A DNA stretch of 64,000 bases from contig NW_024040152.1 in NCBI RefSeq assembly GCF_014851395.1, forward strand, positions 22,326,144 through 22,390,143, written 5' to 3'. Source of the DNA: Micropterus salmoides. Taxonomy: Eukaryota > Chordata > Actinopteri > Centrarchiformes > Centrarchidae. Shown here one piece after another: positions 13,133 through 26,154 of this stretch (the stretch's first letter is position 1; each line of letters starts with the position of its first letter). Made by a program: the position numbers and the translations under genes. The notes beneath the pieces are model-generated. The model saw nothing but the letters and a program-made list of their open reading frames with translations. It had not been told where the DNA came from and did not search any database.

Positions 13133-14086
13133 GTATTTTAACAGACACATACACACAAAAGCACCCCACTGTATGAGCGAATAAAGAGCAATGCATTGAT
13201 CAATTAATGAATGATTGAAAGCTGTTTCGCTGTTGGAATAGGATATGTATGTATATAAACTCCATGTAGGAATTATTTTCAGTAAAATAGTCTGTCTACT
13301 TATTGACAGAACACAAGGACTAAGAATGGCGTGACTGTCGAGCAAGCTACACTTTCCGGTAGAAGAGCACATAATCAAATCATAATGACTTTGAATTATT
13401 CTGTCTGTTTTCTCACAATTAACATGTTAAAACATTTTATTCTAAGCAATTATTGTCAACAACAATGTACAAGCTCTCCATCTAGAGTGTTTATTAGAAA
13501 ATTGAGTATTATTAAAAGTGCTAAGGGCTATAGGAGTATGTTCTTTGTGTTTAAAATGTGATAATTTTAGAGCAGAATGATTTGATTAACTTTTTTTTTT
13601 TACATTGTTAAAGAATGGTCATTTCCTGAAACAAAATGCATACACAACATATTATTGACTTCATTGCTCAATAAGATTAATGGTTTAGATTGACATAGTG
13701 TATTTTAAAGCAAAGTCGCTTTCAGGTGTTGCCTTCAGATCCTGACTTGCTGTCTGAGTAGCTAGTTAAATGGTCTTCTCTGTCTGAGACGCTCACTGAC
13801 AGAGAGCCAGACTCACATGGCAGTGATTAGGTCATCCATTTAAATTGTTAGTGAACCACCGCACTTAACTGTTTAATGAAGGTCAGGCAGAGTTTACAGT
13901 GTGAGAGTGTCCAGTCAAGCTGTCATACACCCCCAGCTGTTCTCTAATAAAGAACAGATTGAGTTTACAGTGTGTGTGTGTATGAGTGACTAGTTTACAC
14001 TGCAGGCCTCACTCTAATGAAGGACAGCTGAACTGAGGCTTAATTTTACAATGTGCCATCAACCCTATACCCTGCACGCACGCATG

Positions 14087-14088
<2 letters not shown>

Positions 14089-14125
<37 letters not shown>
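14089..14125. repeat. (CA)n microsatellite
   Basis: About 18 CA units preceded by a CACG-rich lead-in. Confidence 0.97.
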
Positions 14126-14127
<2 letters not shown>

Positions 14128-17100
14128 TGACTTTTATTCCCCCTTTCTTCTCTTTGATTTGCTCATTCTTTCCTTTTTCCTTCCCTTTCTTCCTCCTCCC
14201 CACTCATCAGAATCTTTTGATCCCCTTCCCTCCTTTCTTCCTCCTCCTGTCTGCCTTCTCACTGCCCTGTTCCATATCTTCTGCCCTCCACGCCTCCCTT
14301 TTTCCTCCCTCCTTCACCCCCTCCATAGAAACAAATTTCCCCAGTATCATTACAGTTCTTTATGACCTCGTATAAACTGAGAACTGTTATTTCAGCTCGG
14401 AGGCCTGGGCATAAACCTTTAAGCTAGGGGATTTGCCTTTCGTAATGGCTACTAAAATACTTACTTCAATGAACTGCTAATAGATGCAGTACTTTTGCTG
14501 CACCGAAATTGCTTGCAGGTCTGTTTTCCACATGACAAGAGTACTGGTATGCTTTTATGAGCTTGGCTCTTGAGGTGTGCGGCTATCTATTCAGTTCGGA
14601 TCCTGGCTCAGTATGAACTTAACAGTGTTCACTCCATAAGGATACTTCACTACTGTAAAACTGCTTTTAATCATAGTGCATCTACCTAACATAAAGCCCA
14701 AGTTAATACCTGTTGTAAATGGCAGGGCATTTTTATCCTTTAGTTACCTCAGGTTAGGTTGCTGAGCATGCACACAGTACTTTATATTTATACAGACATA
14801 CACATTACAACTACTGCCCAGTCTTGTGGTGCTTGCCTCTGTGCGGTGAAAGTGATTTGGTGGTTGTCACAACAAGCTTGCTAATCCAAATAAACAAATA
14901 GAGCTTTGGATTTATCTTCTTTTCTAAGACAACTGGCAGATTCATGAAAAATTTGTAAATGACACTCCAGGATACACATTTATGCGAGGGCATCTAGCCA
15001 GATTTGATGTCTCTTAGTGATGCTCAATAAACAAAAACACAAGAACAAGTGATTAGTTGAAGAGTAAAATACTGAGAATGAATGTTTACCTTTTTTTATT
15101 GAGAGAAAATGTATACTGAAGCCCACACAGAGGCTAGAAAAAATGTTTTCACTCTTAAAGGAACACTCACTTCCACTGATGTCTGATCTTTGCACCATTA
15201 ATAAGTAACTGCTGTATCTTGTTCTTTTTATAGGGGCGTTTTGATGTCTTTTTTCTTTATTGGCATCCTAATATTGATCTCCTCTCAGTGAGATGATAGC
15301 CTCGGATACCATTTCACCTGATGTTATTTTATCTTTTGGAAACAGTTTAGATTTGGTGTGTGTGTGAGGGGGGGGGCAAGAAAGGTTATACAGACTAATG
15401 TATCTACTTAGCTACAGATCATAGGCTATATAGCATCCATATAACCTCATGATCCTTATTTCACCAGGGTAAACAAACTGTTTCTGTTTATTGGTGCTCA
15501 AAAAATAAAGCAGGAGTATAAAGACATTGTTGAATAGAAAGAGACAGTTAGACAGGAGGAAGGAAAATGAAGTACAGGTGCAAAGAGAAAAGTTGATCCT
15601 AATATATTTAATTAATCTGAAGGTATTCTGAACAGTGTCTTTTAATGCTCGGTGACCTCCCATCTGGAAACGACAAACGCTGGAGGAGTGTGTCATGGTC
15701 ATGCATCAAAGCCTCACGTATGGATTCTTAGAGGAAGTGCTCTTTTTGGAAGGTTTTCTTTAAGAAGTAACACATTTGATATCGATTTAGATATTTCCCA
15801 TCAAAACTGATTCAGTTTTCATTTCAAAGACAGCCGTACATATCTAATGACCTGTTATGTTGAGAGGATAAATGGCAAGCACTACACCCCTCCTGTCCTT
15901 CTCATCTGCCACCTTTGTGCCCCCATCACCCGATCCTGGCTGCTGCTTTACAGTCCAACCAGGGAACACATCAAGGCCCTCCACTTATGAGACATTAGAC
16001 AGGTCAACAGGTCAATCTTTTACTCCCTACCTCTCTGATCCAACCATCCATCTGGCTCCTCTGTACACATTTCATCTGTGATGTATTTTTTTTTTCTATC
16101 ATGACCCAACCATCCATCTATCCATCCATCTATTTGTGCCTTCCCTCCCTCCTTTTCCCTAGCATGTTGAAAGGGGCAATTATGAGTGGATAGAAGGATT
16201 TATGTCAGTTTGTATTTATGAAGGAGAGAAAAGAACAAAGGACAGAGAGATTGGGAAAACACAGGAGGGAAAGGAGGAGGGCAGTCAGTAACAATAAAAT
16301 GTGGTATAGGGTGATATGTGTGTCAGCGTGTGTGTCTGTGTCTACGCGGGGTTGCCCATCACAGCAGTTGGCCCCTCTAAACTCTGTAATTGAGATGACA
16401 AATAGGGCAGCATTCTTTGGTTTTCTTCAGCAACTCAACTTAGCTATTTTATTTTTTGTGCTTCCCATGCATGGTCCTCTAGGCCCTGAAATTGAATTTG
16501 GCTTTGGGTACACTCCTGGAGCGATTCCATGCTGGTAGTGAAATTATTTCTTGAGTCTTTGGTGGCACTCACGTTGACAGGGGTCCTGTGCAGTATTAGA
16601 GGCACAGAATATGTGGAGAATGACAATGTCCAAGTCTCATAAGAAAGGACAATCTCATAATTTGGAAAAACATCTGGAAATCTAACCGTAAGATAAATTA
16701 CCGTCTTGCCTTTTTTTTTTTTAAGCAAGTGAAGCAGCACATCTCCCAAATGTGAGCGCCAAAGTCCATTGTTGAACCTCTGCATGCAAGCTATTATGGT
16801 TAGGCTCATTCTGTGATAGCCTCTCGGTTTATGCTTTGGGAAAACAAGTATAGTTTTAGTTTTCATTTTTACCGTCCAGTGTGATTGGTGCAGTACTTAT
16901 TAGATCGTGTTATCTTGTTATTATTCACATCTGGTAGGTTAGGTTCTCATGCCCTGTGAAATTGTTTGGGGTTTAATTTTGTCATGAAATCTACTACTCA
17001 ACGAATGTTATTTGGATAAAGTGATATGCATGACAGTATAATCATTTCAAATAAAAGGCTACACATTTATCATGCTTTTGAAAGGGGAACTCAGCTGAAT

Positions 17101-18353
17101 GAGTTTAAAATTTTGGCCTTGAACATTATAATCAAGAAGAAAAAATACCTGTCGACCTTTTCTGCTAGTGTACATCTTTTTGCCATCAACTCTGGTATTT
17201 CCTTAATTCTCTTCTCTCTCATTAGTACATTTGATGAATGAAGTTGATAAAAATGTTTAAAACTGTGAAACTGATGTGTGGATGAATTGATCGATCATTC
17301 AACTGATAGAGCGACGGTCACAGAGGGAAGCATATTAGAACACACATGAATTTTAAATCCATGTTTCATGACCAAAGATGGACACACAGATAGCTAACTA
17401 TTAAAAAAAAAAGCATGGCCGAACTCAGTCCAAGTCCCAGCGGTTTTCCACAAGGGAAGTTTTCTAATTTCCTTGCTTGTACTCGGATATTGCGACCAGT
17501 CACGCCTCACTGATTGGCTCTTTGTCCTCCTTTGGGGCAGATTGTCATTTTTATCTACCAATTGATAGCCATGCTCCCTGCCCTGAGCCCACCCTCCCAG
17601 GAGACCCATGTAAAGCGGATGAAAACAGGAAGACAATTCCATCCCTCAGCGCCTCCATCTCGCACACCCCTCTAGCTGGTAGCCTATTAAATGGTTGGAA
17701 AAGAGAGACTACTGCATCCCATTTCTGCGCACCAAAGGCTAGACATCACTTGCTATTAGCTGAGACACAGCTATGGATTTCCATTTGTGATATCTGTAAG
17801 TAATACTAGTTTTAGAGTTGTTACAGTTTGCAGTTGGTATAAAGGATTTGAGTGAAATAGTCCTCTTTATTTTGGAGATTCCCTTTTTCTTTCTTCTCCT
17901 TCATGGTTTCTAACTGTATTAACAACTATTTAGGCAATATCAGTGGAGTTAATTTGAGCAAGAATACATATTTTTGCCCTACTTGCCTCTTTGTGTATTT
18001 ACGTTCATCCTTAATTGATTTAAAATGCATCTGATGCCAGAGGTTATTCTATTATGCCATTTCCTGCACAGCCAGATCTGTTAACTTCTGTCTCCTTTGA
18101 CCCTGCCTGTACCACATTGTGTACCACATCCAATATGCTGCTCTTACCGAACCTGTGTCACCCTAACATCGCATTGAGTAAATGAGATAAGTTGAATGAA
18201 GGCTTTGGTTTGGCAATCTAAGCTTGCTTTGTATATTTTGAATTGCGTTTGTGGGTGAAAGGTTGTATGTAAATGTAGCTGTGCGGGTGAGCTTTTGTGT
18301 GTACTGTATATTTGAGTCTGTATTATGGACACAGACTAATGAGAAGAAGTGAT

Positions 18354-18354
<1 letters not shown>

Positions 18355-18416
<62 letters not shown>

Positions 18417-18435
18417 TACATATACATATATATAC

Positions 18436-18495
<60 letters not shown>

Positions 18496-18513
18496 TATAT
18501 ATGTGTGTGTGTG
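18355..18513. repeat. cdkal1: Compound (CA)n-(TA)n-(CA)n-(TG)n repeat next to a splice acceptor
   Basis: About 25 CA units, then TATACATA/TATATA, then about 30 more CA units, then TATATATGTGTGTGTGTG. The final TG block is complementary to the CA blocks, so the transcript can fold back on itself. The tract ends only about 48 bases before the exon that starts at 18562. CA-rich RNA is a known binding site of hnRNP L, a splicing regulator. Any effect here is inference. Confidence 0.95.
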
Positions 18514-18561
18514 TTTCAGTTTAAAAGGAATATGTCTTAAAATTTTGTTTCTTGTTTCCAG

Positions 18562-18682
18562 GCCACTCAGTTCGTCTTTTGGGTCAGAAGAAAGACGGAG
18601 GCCGGAGGCTTGGAGGGGCTAGACTGGACCTGCCCAAGATCAGGAAGAACCCTCTCATTGAAATCATCTCCATTAACACTGG
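18562..18682 (+). CDS. cdkal1: cdkal1 internal exon: entry to the radical-SAM domain
   Basis: The exon encodes HSVRLLGQKKDGGRRLGGAR followed by LDLPKIRKNPLIEIISINTG. The LDLPKIRKNPLIEIISINTG block sits directly before the radical-SAM cysteine motif in all CDKAL1 proteins. The exon is 121 bases: two bases finish a glycine codon, 39 full codons follow, and two bases start the next glycine. The acceptor is TTGTTTCCAG and the donor is TGG|GTAGGA. The sequence is almost identical to human over this part, with GG in place of NG in the loop. The acceptor lies about 50 bases after a long CA/TG repeat, so splicing of this exon could be sensitive to repeat length (inference). Confidence 0.97.
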
Positions 18683-18771
18683 GTAGGATACAGACACACA
18701 AACAGAGAACATGACTCATAAAATATTAACTCTGAATTCAATTTTACTGCTTCCCTGCCATTCCGGTTTAC

Positions 18772-18797
18772 AGCGCGCGCGTGTGTGTGTGTGTGTG
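18772..18797. repeat. (GC)n(GT)n alternating purine-pyrimidine tract
   Basis: GCGCGCGC followed by about eight GT units, 90 bases into the intron. Alternating GC/GT is a sequence type that readily adopts Z-DNA. Confidence 0.9.
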
Positions 18798-20125
18798 AAT
18801 ACTCTCCCTCTATTTGCACAACCACTTAAACAGAGCCCCTCTGTGCTTCTAATTGTATCAATTTCACATGGTTTGCTTGGGGTGTGTGTGTGTGTATGAG
18901 TGTGTGGTAGGGTGTTTGTAGTGCTTGTGCATATAGTGCCATTTCTTCCTCAAATGTAAATGTAATAGAAACCCTACAGGTGTCTAGCTTTTTGTCTCTG
19001 CTTCCATTTGATTTCTATCATGAAAGCAGGGAAAAAACTGACACAATTACATAGCTAGACTTCATTCCTTTCTCACCCTTTTCCATCATATGTAATGTAT
19101 TATCCAGTTACAATTGCCTGTTATGTCACTGGCAGTGAGTTTAACAATACTTCTGCCTACTACTGTGCTTTGTTTATATTTTACCCTAAACAGCAATGTC
19201 AGTTATGAATATTTCATAGGGTCACTGGATAAATAAATGCACATATTGTAGATAAATGCTACAGTTGGATGGATGGGTAGTTAGATAGGCTTGACCACTT
19301 TCATGTGTGTGGATGCACAAGCACACCCACATGTACGGCCATGTTTTTTTTTATGGGCTAATTTCATGTTGTTTACAGATCCGTGTGTCTCTACTAACCC
19401 ATGTGCTGTATCCTCAGTGGGCCAGTTGAAAAGGTTACGACAGGCTAATTTCCACTGTGCTGGGCCTCCACTGATGATAATCCATCAATCATCCTCCTCC
19501 ACGTCCTCAGTACCTAACCACTAATGGCCCGACTCACAAAGCGAGGAAGTAAATAACTTGTAGATGCAGCACTAGTGTTCTGTGAGACTCTGCTTTCGTG
19601 CTTTAAATAAATGTTTTTTTAGTTCTTGCACTAATTGGTTCAAGTCCTTCAGCATATTATTTAACTGTCAAGAAAACAAGCTTAAGCTAATCGCTATATC
19701 ACGGTTTGCATTTGTCAGTAAGGGGAATTTCCATCAGTGTCCTTGAACCTTCTGGGCAAAGTGCATCAACATTTGAGTCCTTGTAACATAGTGCTTCACG
19801 AACAAGAAGGCTGTGTTTTCAGGACATATATTAGTTTTTACCGCAGTAAGCATTTTTATGGCTATTTTGAGTGTGATGCTGTGTGGTGACAACATACTTC
19901 ACATTCTCACAATAAGTGTAATACATTTTGTACTATTAAAAGGGGACTTTTGTCTGCAAAAACTTAAATTAGCAAATTGTGGAAGACTGTCATAAGCCAA
20001 AATGTTACGTATTAATATATTTTTTATCTGTCTTACATGTTTAACAACATTGTGTCATGATTACTTTCTGTCAAGTGTCAATTAAAAAATCAAATCAGTG
20101 CTTTCCTAAAGAGTTGACTGTGTCT

Positions 20126-22459
20126 TAGGCTACGTTCACACTGCAGGCCTTTATGCTCATTTCGGATGTTTTGCCCAGATCCGGATTTTGATTGACTGTT
20201 CACATTATTTTTTAAATGGTGCCTCATACATGTTCATAATACCGATAATGTCACGCTACAGCAATTCTGCGATAATCGATATATTGCTAGACAATCCTAA
20301 AATGATACATTATCGATTAAATCAATAAATAAAAATCTTCGACACAAATTCTTTGCATCAATGCTTCGTTTAATCCATGTAATTTTACAGCACAGTGTTT
20401 CGCAGGGACATTTATTACTTTCGCACATCGCGTTTACGCTGTGAACACGACGTTTAATGGCGCTGCTTGCAAAGTGGAGGAAGAAAGAGAAAATAGCAAG
20501 GGACAAAGAAGAAAGTGTCCAAAGAAGGAAAAAAGAAATAGAAAGAAAGAAAAAAAGCTAAAGAAAACAACAACTCTGTAATGTTACTGTCCATCCACCG
20601 TAAAACGAAACTTATGTCGCCTCGGCAACAGCACGACGGCACCTTATCAGAAAGCAGCCGGTGTTCTGCCAGCTGACCACAGACAAGGTAACAGTAACAG
20701 CAACTTCAGTGTTTAGCTGAAATCATGATTGATTGTGTAGTTGAAGGCTAGCCAAAGTAAGCCGCAATCCTCAGCTGAAAATGTACACGCGTGTTTGTTG
20801 TTCTCGTTTTTGGACCGCGAGTTGTAACCTCACAGTCATGAGTTAACTGGGTGTCGGGGAGCTGCACCTTTTAACTCCCCTCCAGCTCTCTCTGTAGCTC
20901 AGACGATCCCTGCTTACCTGCGTGTACTAATCCATTCTATCACCCAGATTCTTTACAATTGCCATCTTTATAATAACAAATGGCTGTTTAATGTGCAGGA
21001 TCGCTCATTTCCTGTTTCACATTTCACGTGTGTTTTCTTGACCAAATTGGAGGCCAACATGGGGTGACAGCCGCTGTCAGCTCGTGTATTGCGTGTGTGT
21101 CCCTGTCACCGATAAGTCACGTAGTGTAAACGTCACAACGACTTCAAGACGGCAAGTTGTGTGAACAGCACGGTGAAAAGTTGTGTAGCCTGCAAGAGCC
21201 TGTAGTATAGCTTCTGTAGCACCTGGGTGATATTGGTGTTTGTAAAGCAGCTGTCTGGTTGTTGGTCTGATGTTTGCTGTAGGACTAGTAAATATCTATC
21301 ACCTATAAAGCACAGCTGATCCCGTTACGGGGGGGGGGGCAAGCAAAAGTGCTTCTTAAACAATACATCGATGAACCGTTGAAATTATCTATCGAAGCTT
21401 GGAATACTAAAATCATCGTTAGCTGCAGCCCTAATTATGATATCTGACTATGAATACAAAATGCCTGTGAAAAGGTTGCATTTTCTCTATTTATTCGCCG
21501 CAAATCCAAACTGTTGGAAAACAGCACAATTCTGCAGCACACAGTTTTCAGTCTGTAAATTAAAATGACAGAACTACAGAAAAACTACGAAAAATTATTA
21601 TAAAAAAATGTATTTGTAAAAGGAACATAAAAATACTAATTCACTGAATTAACTGAAAATACAAATTGCTCTGTACCACCTAAGTCTAATCTACATCACA
21701 TTATATTGATAACTGTTCAGTGACTCAGTGTTGTGCTGCCCTTTCTCCACCTAGTGATAGCTGTAATTTTAGGCCACTGGGAATTAGCATGTTAATGGAG
21801 ATTCCCATTATATGCTAGCATTGAGTTAACCGTCAATTTATAATGTTTTTTAAAAACATATCGATATGGTGGGCTGGAAAATCGATACAGTATCATGGAA
21901 AAATGTATAACGATATATTGCTATATCAATTGTTTGGCACCCCCCTTGTGGCCGATATCAGACTCCAGTGTGAACTGCCCATGGCCTGAATGGGACACTA
22001 AAATAGTAATATGACTTTACACGCAGCAGGAGACTCCTGTTTACCATTGCCCACTCCTAGTTTCCTCCCGGGGTCACAATTCTCCTGAATTACAAAATGT
22101 TGTATCCTTTTCATTGCATTAATTATAGTATCTGGTACTGTACAGCACATATAGGCCTTACAACCCTTTCTCTCTACTGTTTCCGCCTGGACAGTTAGAA
22201 TTGTGTCACTCTGAAGTGACGTCAGAGTCGCATGGATTCTGATCTGACTGTCCAGACTGAGGTTGCATTTCAAAAAATCTGACCTGTATCTGATTTGGAC
22301 CACATATGAAAGCGGGACAAATCCAAACTGGAAAAAATCACATCCCATGTGACTTGGGCTGTTCACACTGTTGTAAAAAAAAAAATCACATGTGAGTCTC
22401 ACATTAGCAAAACAAATCTGATTTGGGTCATTTTGGCCTGCAGTCTGAACGTGGCCTTA
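20126..22459. mobile_element. hAT-like non-autonomous element with nested insertions
   Basis: The left end TAGGCTACGTTCACACTGCA and the right end, reversed, TAAGGCCACGTTCAGACTGC form an imperfect terminal inverted repeat of about 25 bases. They resemble the ends of a hAT-like family frequent in fish. The interior is not one element. A second pair of ends (GGTGCC near 20218 and GGCACC near 21937) encloses AT-rich ATCGAT-containing sequence. TTAGCTGCAGCCCTA at about 21420 is a typical hAT tip, and 20860-21170 matches another repeat found at 56700. No transposase frame survives. No clear 8-bp target duplication is seen. Confidence 0.65.
20860..21170 (-). mobile_element. Dispersed repeat copy A
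   Basis: This stretch contains TCCAGCTCTCTCTGTAGCTC and AGACGATCCCTGC, then CACCCAGATTC, TTTCACGTGTG and CACGTAGTGTAAACG. The same blocks occur in the same order on the opposite strand at 56700-56980. It lies inside the nested block at 20.1-22.5 kb. It looks like the end of a non-autonomous DNA transposon. Confidence 0.75.
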
Positions 22460-23999
22460 GATGTTTATAGTCTGTGGAGCTCAGTGAACTTTATTCCTGA
22501 AGGCTTGTTAGACTACACAAAAACTGTAAATTCAAGTGGTTCAACAAAAATGCCACTGTGTAATAGGTTTGGCCTGCCAATTTGTTTTCAAAATATCATT
22601 CCCTGCTCCCCTGTAAACCACTGCCTAAAATTGGCCACCAGAGTCAAATGATTGGTTTATTCCTGGCTTCTGTTATGAATAGCTACAGCAGAGGCAGACA
22701 CACTGTTTCTGGCTCTTTTGAAGCCTCTGTGTGTCATTTTTTATAATGGTTGCTAAGTGGATATCAGTCTCTTTCTTGGTCACTAACAAATCACAGATAC
22801 AGTGTGAATATCTGTACTATTTGCTTTATGTGCTTTTGTGTTGGGGTATGTGTGTGTATAGTTGTGCAGATGTCCCTTACCAGCCTCCCTCCAGCAGGGG
22901 GTCTGTATCTGATCTAGATGAACTTGCCGTTGCTTTTTAAAGGGGTCACGCTGGCTACAAATAAATCCCCTTGTTTTTACTCTTTTATCTGGAACTCTTT
23001 TAGGAGGCTGGGGATTATACTGAATATGTTGACTGGGTGAATCGGCTGTTGACAAATCTCTCACAAGTACTGGTGTTACTGAAAATCCAAGCTTAATGTG
23101 TGCTTTTGTGTGAGCTGGTCAGTCATCGGTGACACTAATTTGACATGGTTTGCATAAGTGTATGTGTGCACTAAAGAAAAGAGAGAGAATGTGCTCTTTA
23201 TGTATTCTGTTTAGATGATCTGTTTTAAATATCCCTCTGAGGTATTTGTGACATCAATGGTGACATTTGTCAGCTGATGAAACAGAGAGATCTTTGTCTG
23301 ACACACAGACACACACATGCACAACATCAGTTGCAGTTGTTCTCCAAACTGCCTCTGCGTCACAAGAGAACTATTAATTTGTAGTGTGTGTGTGTGTGTG
23401 GTTGTGTTGCCTTTTCATGTCTCCAGTTTCTTTCTGTGTGAACATTTGGGATGCTTTCATTTAAGCGATTGCGCTTTCTCTCTCTCTCACTCCCTCTCCT
23501 TCCCTTGTGACAAGTTGATGTTGTGCTGCAGGGTGGAGTGCTTCACAAGTTATGTGCAGGTCCTTAAACTCTAGAATCTCAAATAATTTCAGGGAATGAA
23601 AATATTAACATATCTTAAAATAGATACTTGTGTTTTTCTTACTATATCATGAGAGAACACGGTGAACAGCCTACCTGCCTAATATCAACATGCCAGGACA
23701 CTGACTTATCACTTTATTAAACAAAGGTGCAATGTGCAACATGGTACACAGTGCTCTCGGAGGTGCAGATCAGGGCAGTTGGATGGATGGATCCGGGGGG
23801 ACCTGTAAAAATCTTCCATCTACCAAATACCCCAAAGATACCTCAAAGTCTTCAATTCTTATTAAACATTCATATTCTTAAATAAAACCCATGTTGTCAC
23901 TTCAAATTACTCTGCACAAAGAAAATTGTGGTCTGGGTCTGACACATGAACCCTACTGTACCATCTCCTTTACTTTATTGGTAGAAAACAGCCTGGTGT

Positions 24000-25060
24000 A
24001 GAGTTTCACCTGGGACTACCTATGAAAATTTAATTTAGAATTCAAATTGATTCACAATATTAGTTTCATTAAGCCACATATTAATTCATTTGCACCTATT
24101 AAATCCAAATTAGATTGGCCTTCTCCCTCCACCAAGTTAATTTTATCCCTATCAGAAAATATATTCAGTATAGTCCAGCTAGTCCTCAAATGCCCTCTGG
24201 CTTTCTATTAAAGGAAGTATGTTGGGTTTCTCCTGGGCCATTAGCACAATTATTATGAGTCATCTGTACTTGACACATTAATAAGTAGAAAGCCCTGATT
24301 ATTTCTTTGAAGGTTTTAGTCCCATAACAGCAAGTTGCACCAAAGTACACATCCAATCTAATTGTTAGAATCCATTTCAATAAAACTCAATGTAAATGCA
24401 ATAATTAGCTTCAGTGACATAATAAACAATTGTGATTGTTGAACAAACTGTGTCTATAACATAGAGTTAAACTAACCCAATCTCAAATGTATTTTTTTTT
24501 GTGCGCATCAACACCATTAATAGATCTCCAGACAGCATCTTGAATATCAGGAAAGTTAAAAGGCTTTTGAAGACGAAGTGACACAAAAGCTGCTAACTGC
24601 CAAGGCTTTAAGGGAGTTGAAATTATCTACTTAAATTTTAAACAGCTTTTGATAAAGGTCAAACCTGTCAATCTCCGAAGTTCAGCTTTGCCGCAATACA
24701 ACAGAAATCTTTTTCACAGGTACATATTGAATGGTCAGTGAGAGCGGTGAAGCAGTGGGGGGAATAGTAGTTTATGAATGAGAAGGATAAACAAGAGAAA
24801 TACTGGAAATACACACTGTTGGTGTTTTCCAACATTGGGGTTGAATCAGACGTGGTTCCTTTGAACTCCACCCTACTCATGCTTCTCATGCTGACTCCAT
24901 TAGCTGATGTCGGTCTTGTGCTCTGTAATTGGCGTACGTTCCAGTCGCCAGCATTTAGTGTTGGATTGTTTATTATTTCTACCATTGCTTCTTTATGCAA
25001 ACAGATAAGCCTGAGGCCAGAGTACATATTTCATACAGCCTCAGAGTGGAAAAAGACACT
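24000..25060. promoter_or_regulatory. Candidate conserved non-coding (enhancer-like) stretch
   Basis: About 1 kb of AT-rich, non-repetitive sequence with many TAAT/ATTA homeodomain cores, AATCAATTAGC-like clusters, CAATTATTATG, TTATGCAAAC and TTCCATTAGC. It has no microsatellite, transposon end or credible frame. Overlapping frames on the two strands at 24668-25220 resemble no family. Introns of CDKAL1 are known to hold enhancers of the neighbouring SOX4 gene in vertebrates, which makes this reading plausible. Conservation itself cannot be seen from one sequence. Confidence 0.3.
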
Positions 25061-26154
25061 ATGTTTTTCTAATGCTCTGTTTTGTGTCCCAGTTTTAGCA
25101 CACTTGATACTATTAGGGAAGCTGTTGCGTGTATGTGTGGGTTTTGCCCTAGGCTACACTAATGGTTCCTTCTTGCTCTTTGTATATCTATGTTTGTGTA
25201 TGTGTTGTCAGCGACAGTGAAAGCCTTTTTGTGAACGAGTCGAATTGTGATGCTCCACCATCATAAACAAGGAATTTACGACATTACACTTTTGTGTGTA
25301 TTTGTGTGAACTATTGCCATTACACTCCAGGAAAAAAAAAATCCTTTGTTCCACAGTTACAGCTCATTTCATTTCATTTCATTATCTGTCTTTTCCCTGC
25401 TCTCTGTTTAGCCACATTTTGGCAGTGTGTTAAAAGTCAGGTGTCAGTGATCCTCTGCTCCAACCCCAAACTAATAGCCAACTTCAGCATTCGAATCCTC
25501 CCCCAATAAATAGGCATTACCATTAATATATGATGTTTTCTTAGCTATTATTTGATACTGTGAAAATATTGTGCTTCTTTTGGATTAATTTTTCCTCAGC
25601 CACCTTCTGCACATCATTGTCCTTCAAATGCTTGCAGTGTTAAGGTGACGACAGGTCGACAAATGGAATAGAAGCAAGCATTGAAGGATTTAATACACAA
25701 AAATGTTCCACTGTCCTGATTTTTGTTGACAGGAGAGTGGAAATTTCTCCCTCTCTGCGTAAAGCCTACTGGCTTCACCTATCCAGTGAGTATAAAAGAT
25801 AACCTTGGAGCCCATACGGTATTTTATCTTCTTTCCTTCAATTAATTTCTCCCCTTTTTTCCCACATTCTTGTATGTCTGTAACATATCTCTTTAAAGGA
25901 AAGCTAATTTAATCTGGCCATTAAGCCATGTTAAAAATTACATGACGCCATTGTTAGGGTTTTGAAAATATATTTAATACCTTTTTAAACATGAATGCTT
26001 TGGAAGCTCAAGCTATGCAGCATTAATCTCTAATACATTATTTTCCATGTCGTTTCTCTATTCTATTCATTTCTGTGTTTGGCTACAGTCATAAAGGAAC
26101 AGGCTAGTGGCTAATTTCTCACAGGCCTTTATCCCTGCTTCATCCTTTATTTCT

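Larger units (their letters stand above)
13133..18561 (+). other. cdkal1: cdkal1 intron, 5.4 kb
   Basis: GTATTT...CAG boundaries. It contains a CA repeat at 14089-14125, a T/C-rich stretch at about 14140-14330, TCCA/TCTA-type tetranucleotide runs near 16100-16135, and a large compound dinucleotide repeat just before the next exon. I saw no transposase, RNA gene or further exon in it. Confidence 0.9.

Noticed and set aside
16444..16866. 140-residue minus-strand frame
   Set aside because: No family resemblance and no splice context.
18163..18540. Frames of alternating His-Thr or Cys-Val
   Set aside because: These are translations of CA/TG microsatellites. The same applies to similar frames near 3700, 5100, 11400, 29100, 39800, 60500 and 61600.
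23690..23830. Possible LINE 3' end on the minus strand
   Set aside because: The wording felt familiar but no coding remnant, poly-A or target duplication is visible.
24774..25220. 148-residue plus-strand frame and an overlapping 119-residue minus-strand frame
   Set aside because: Neither resembles a family, both overlap, and the region reads as AT-rich non-coding DNA.
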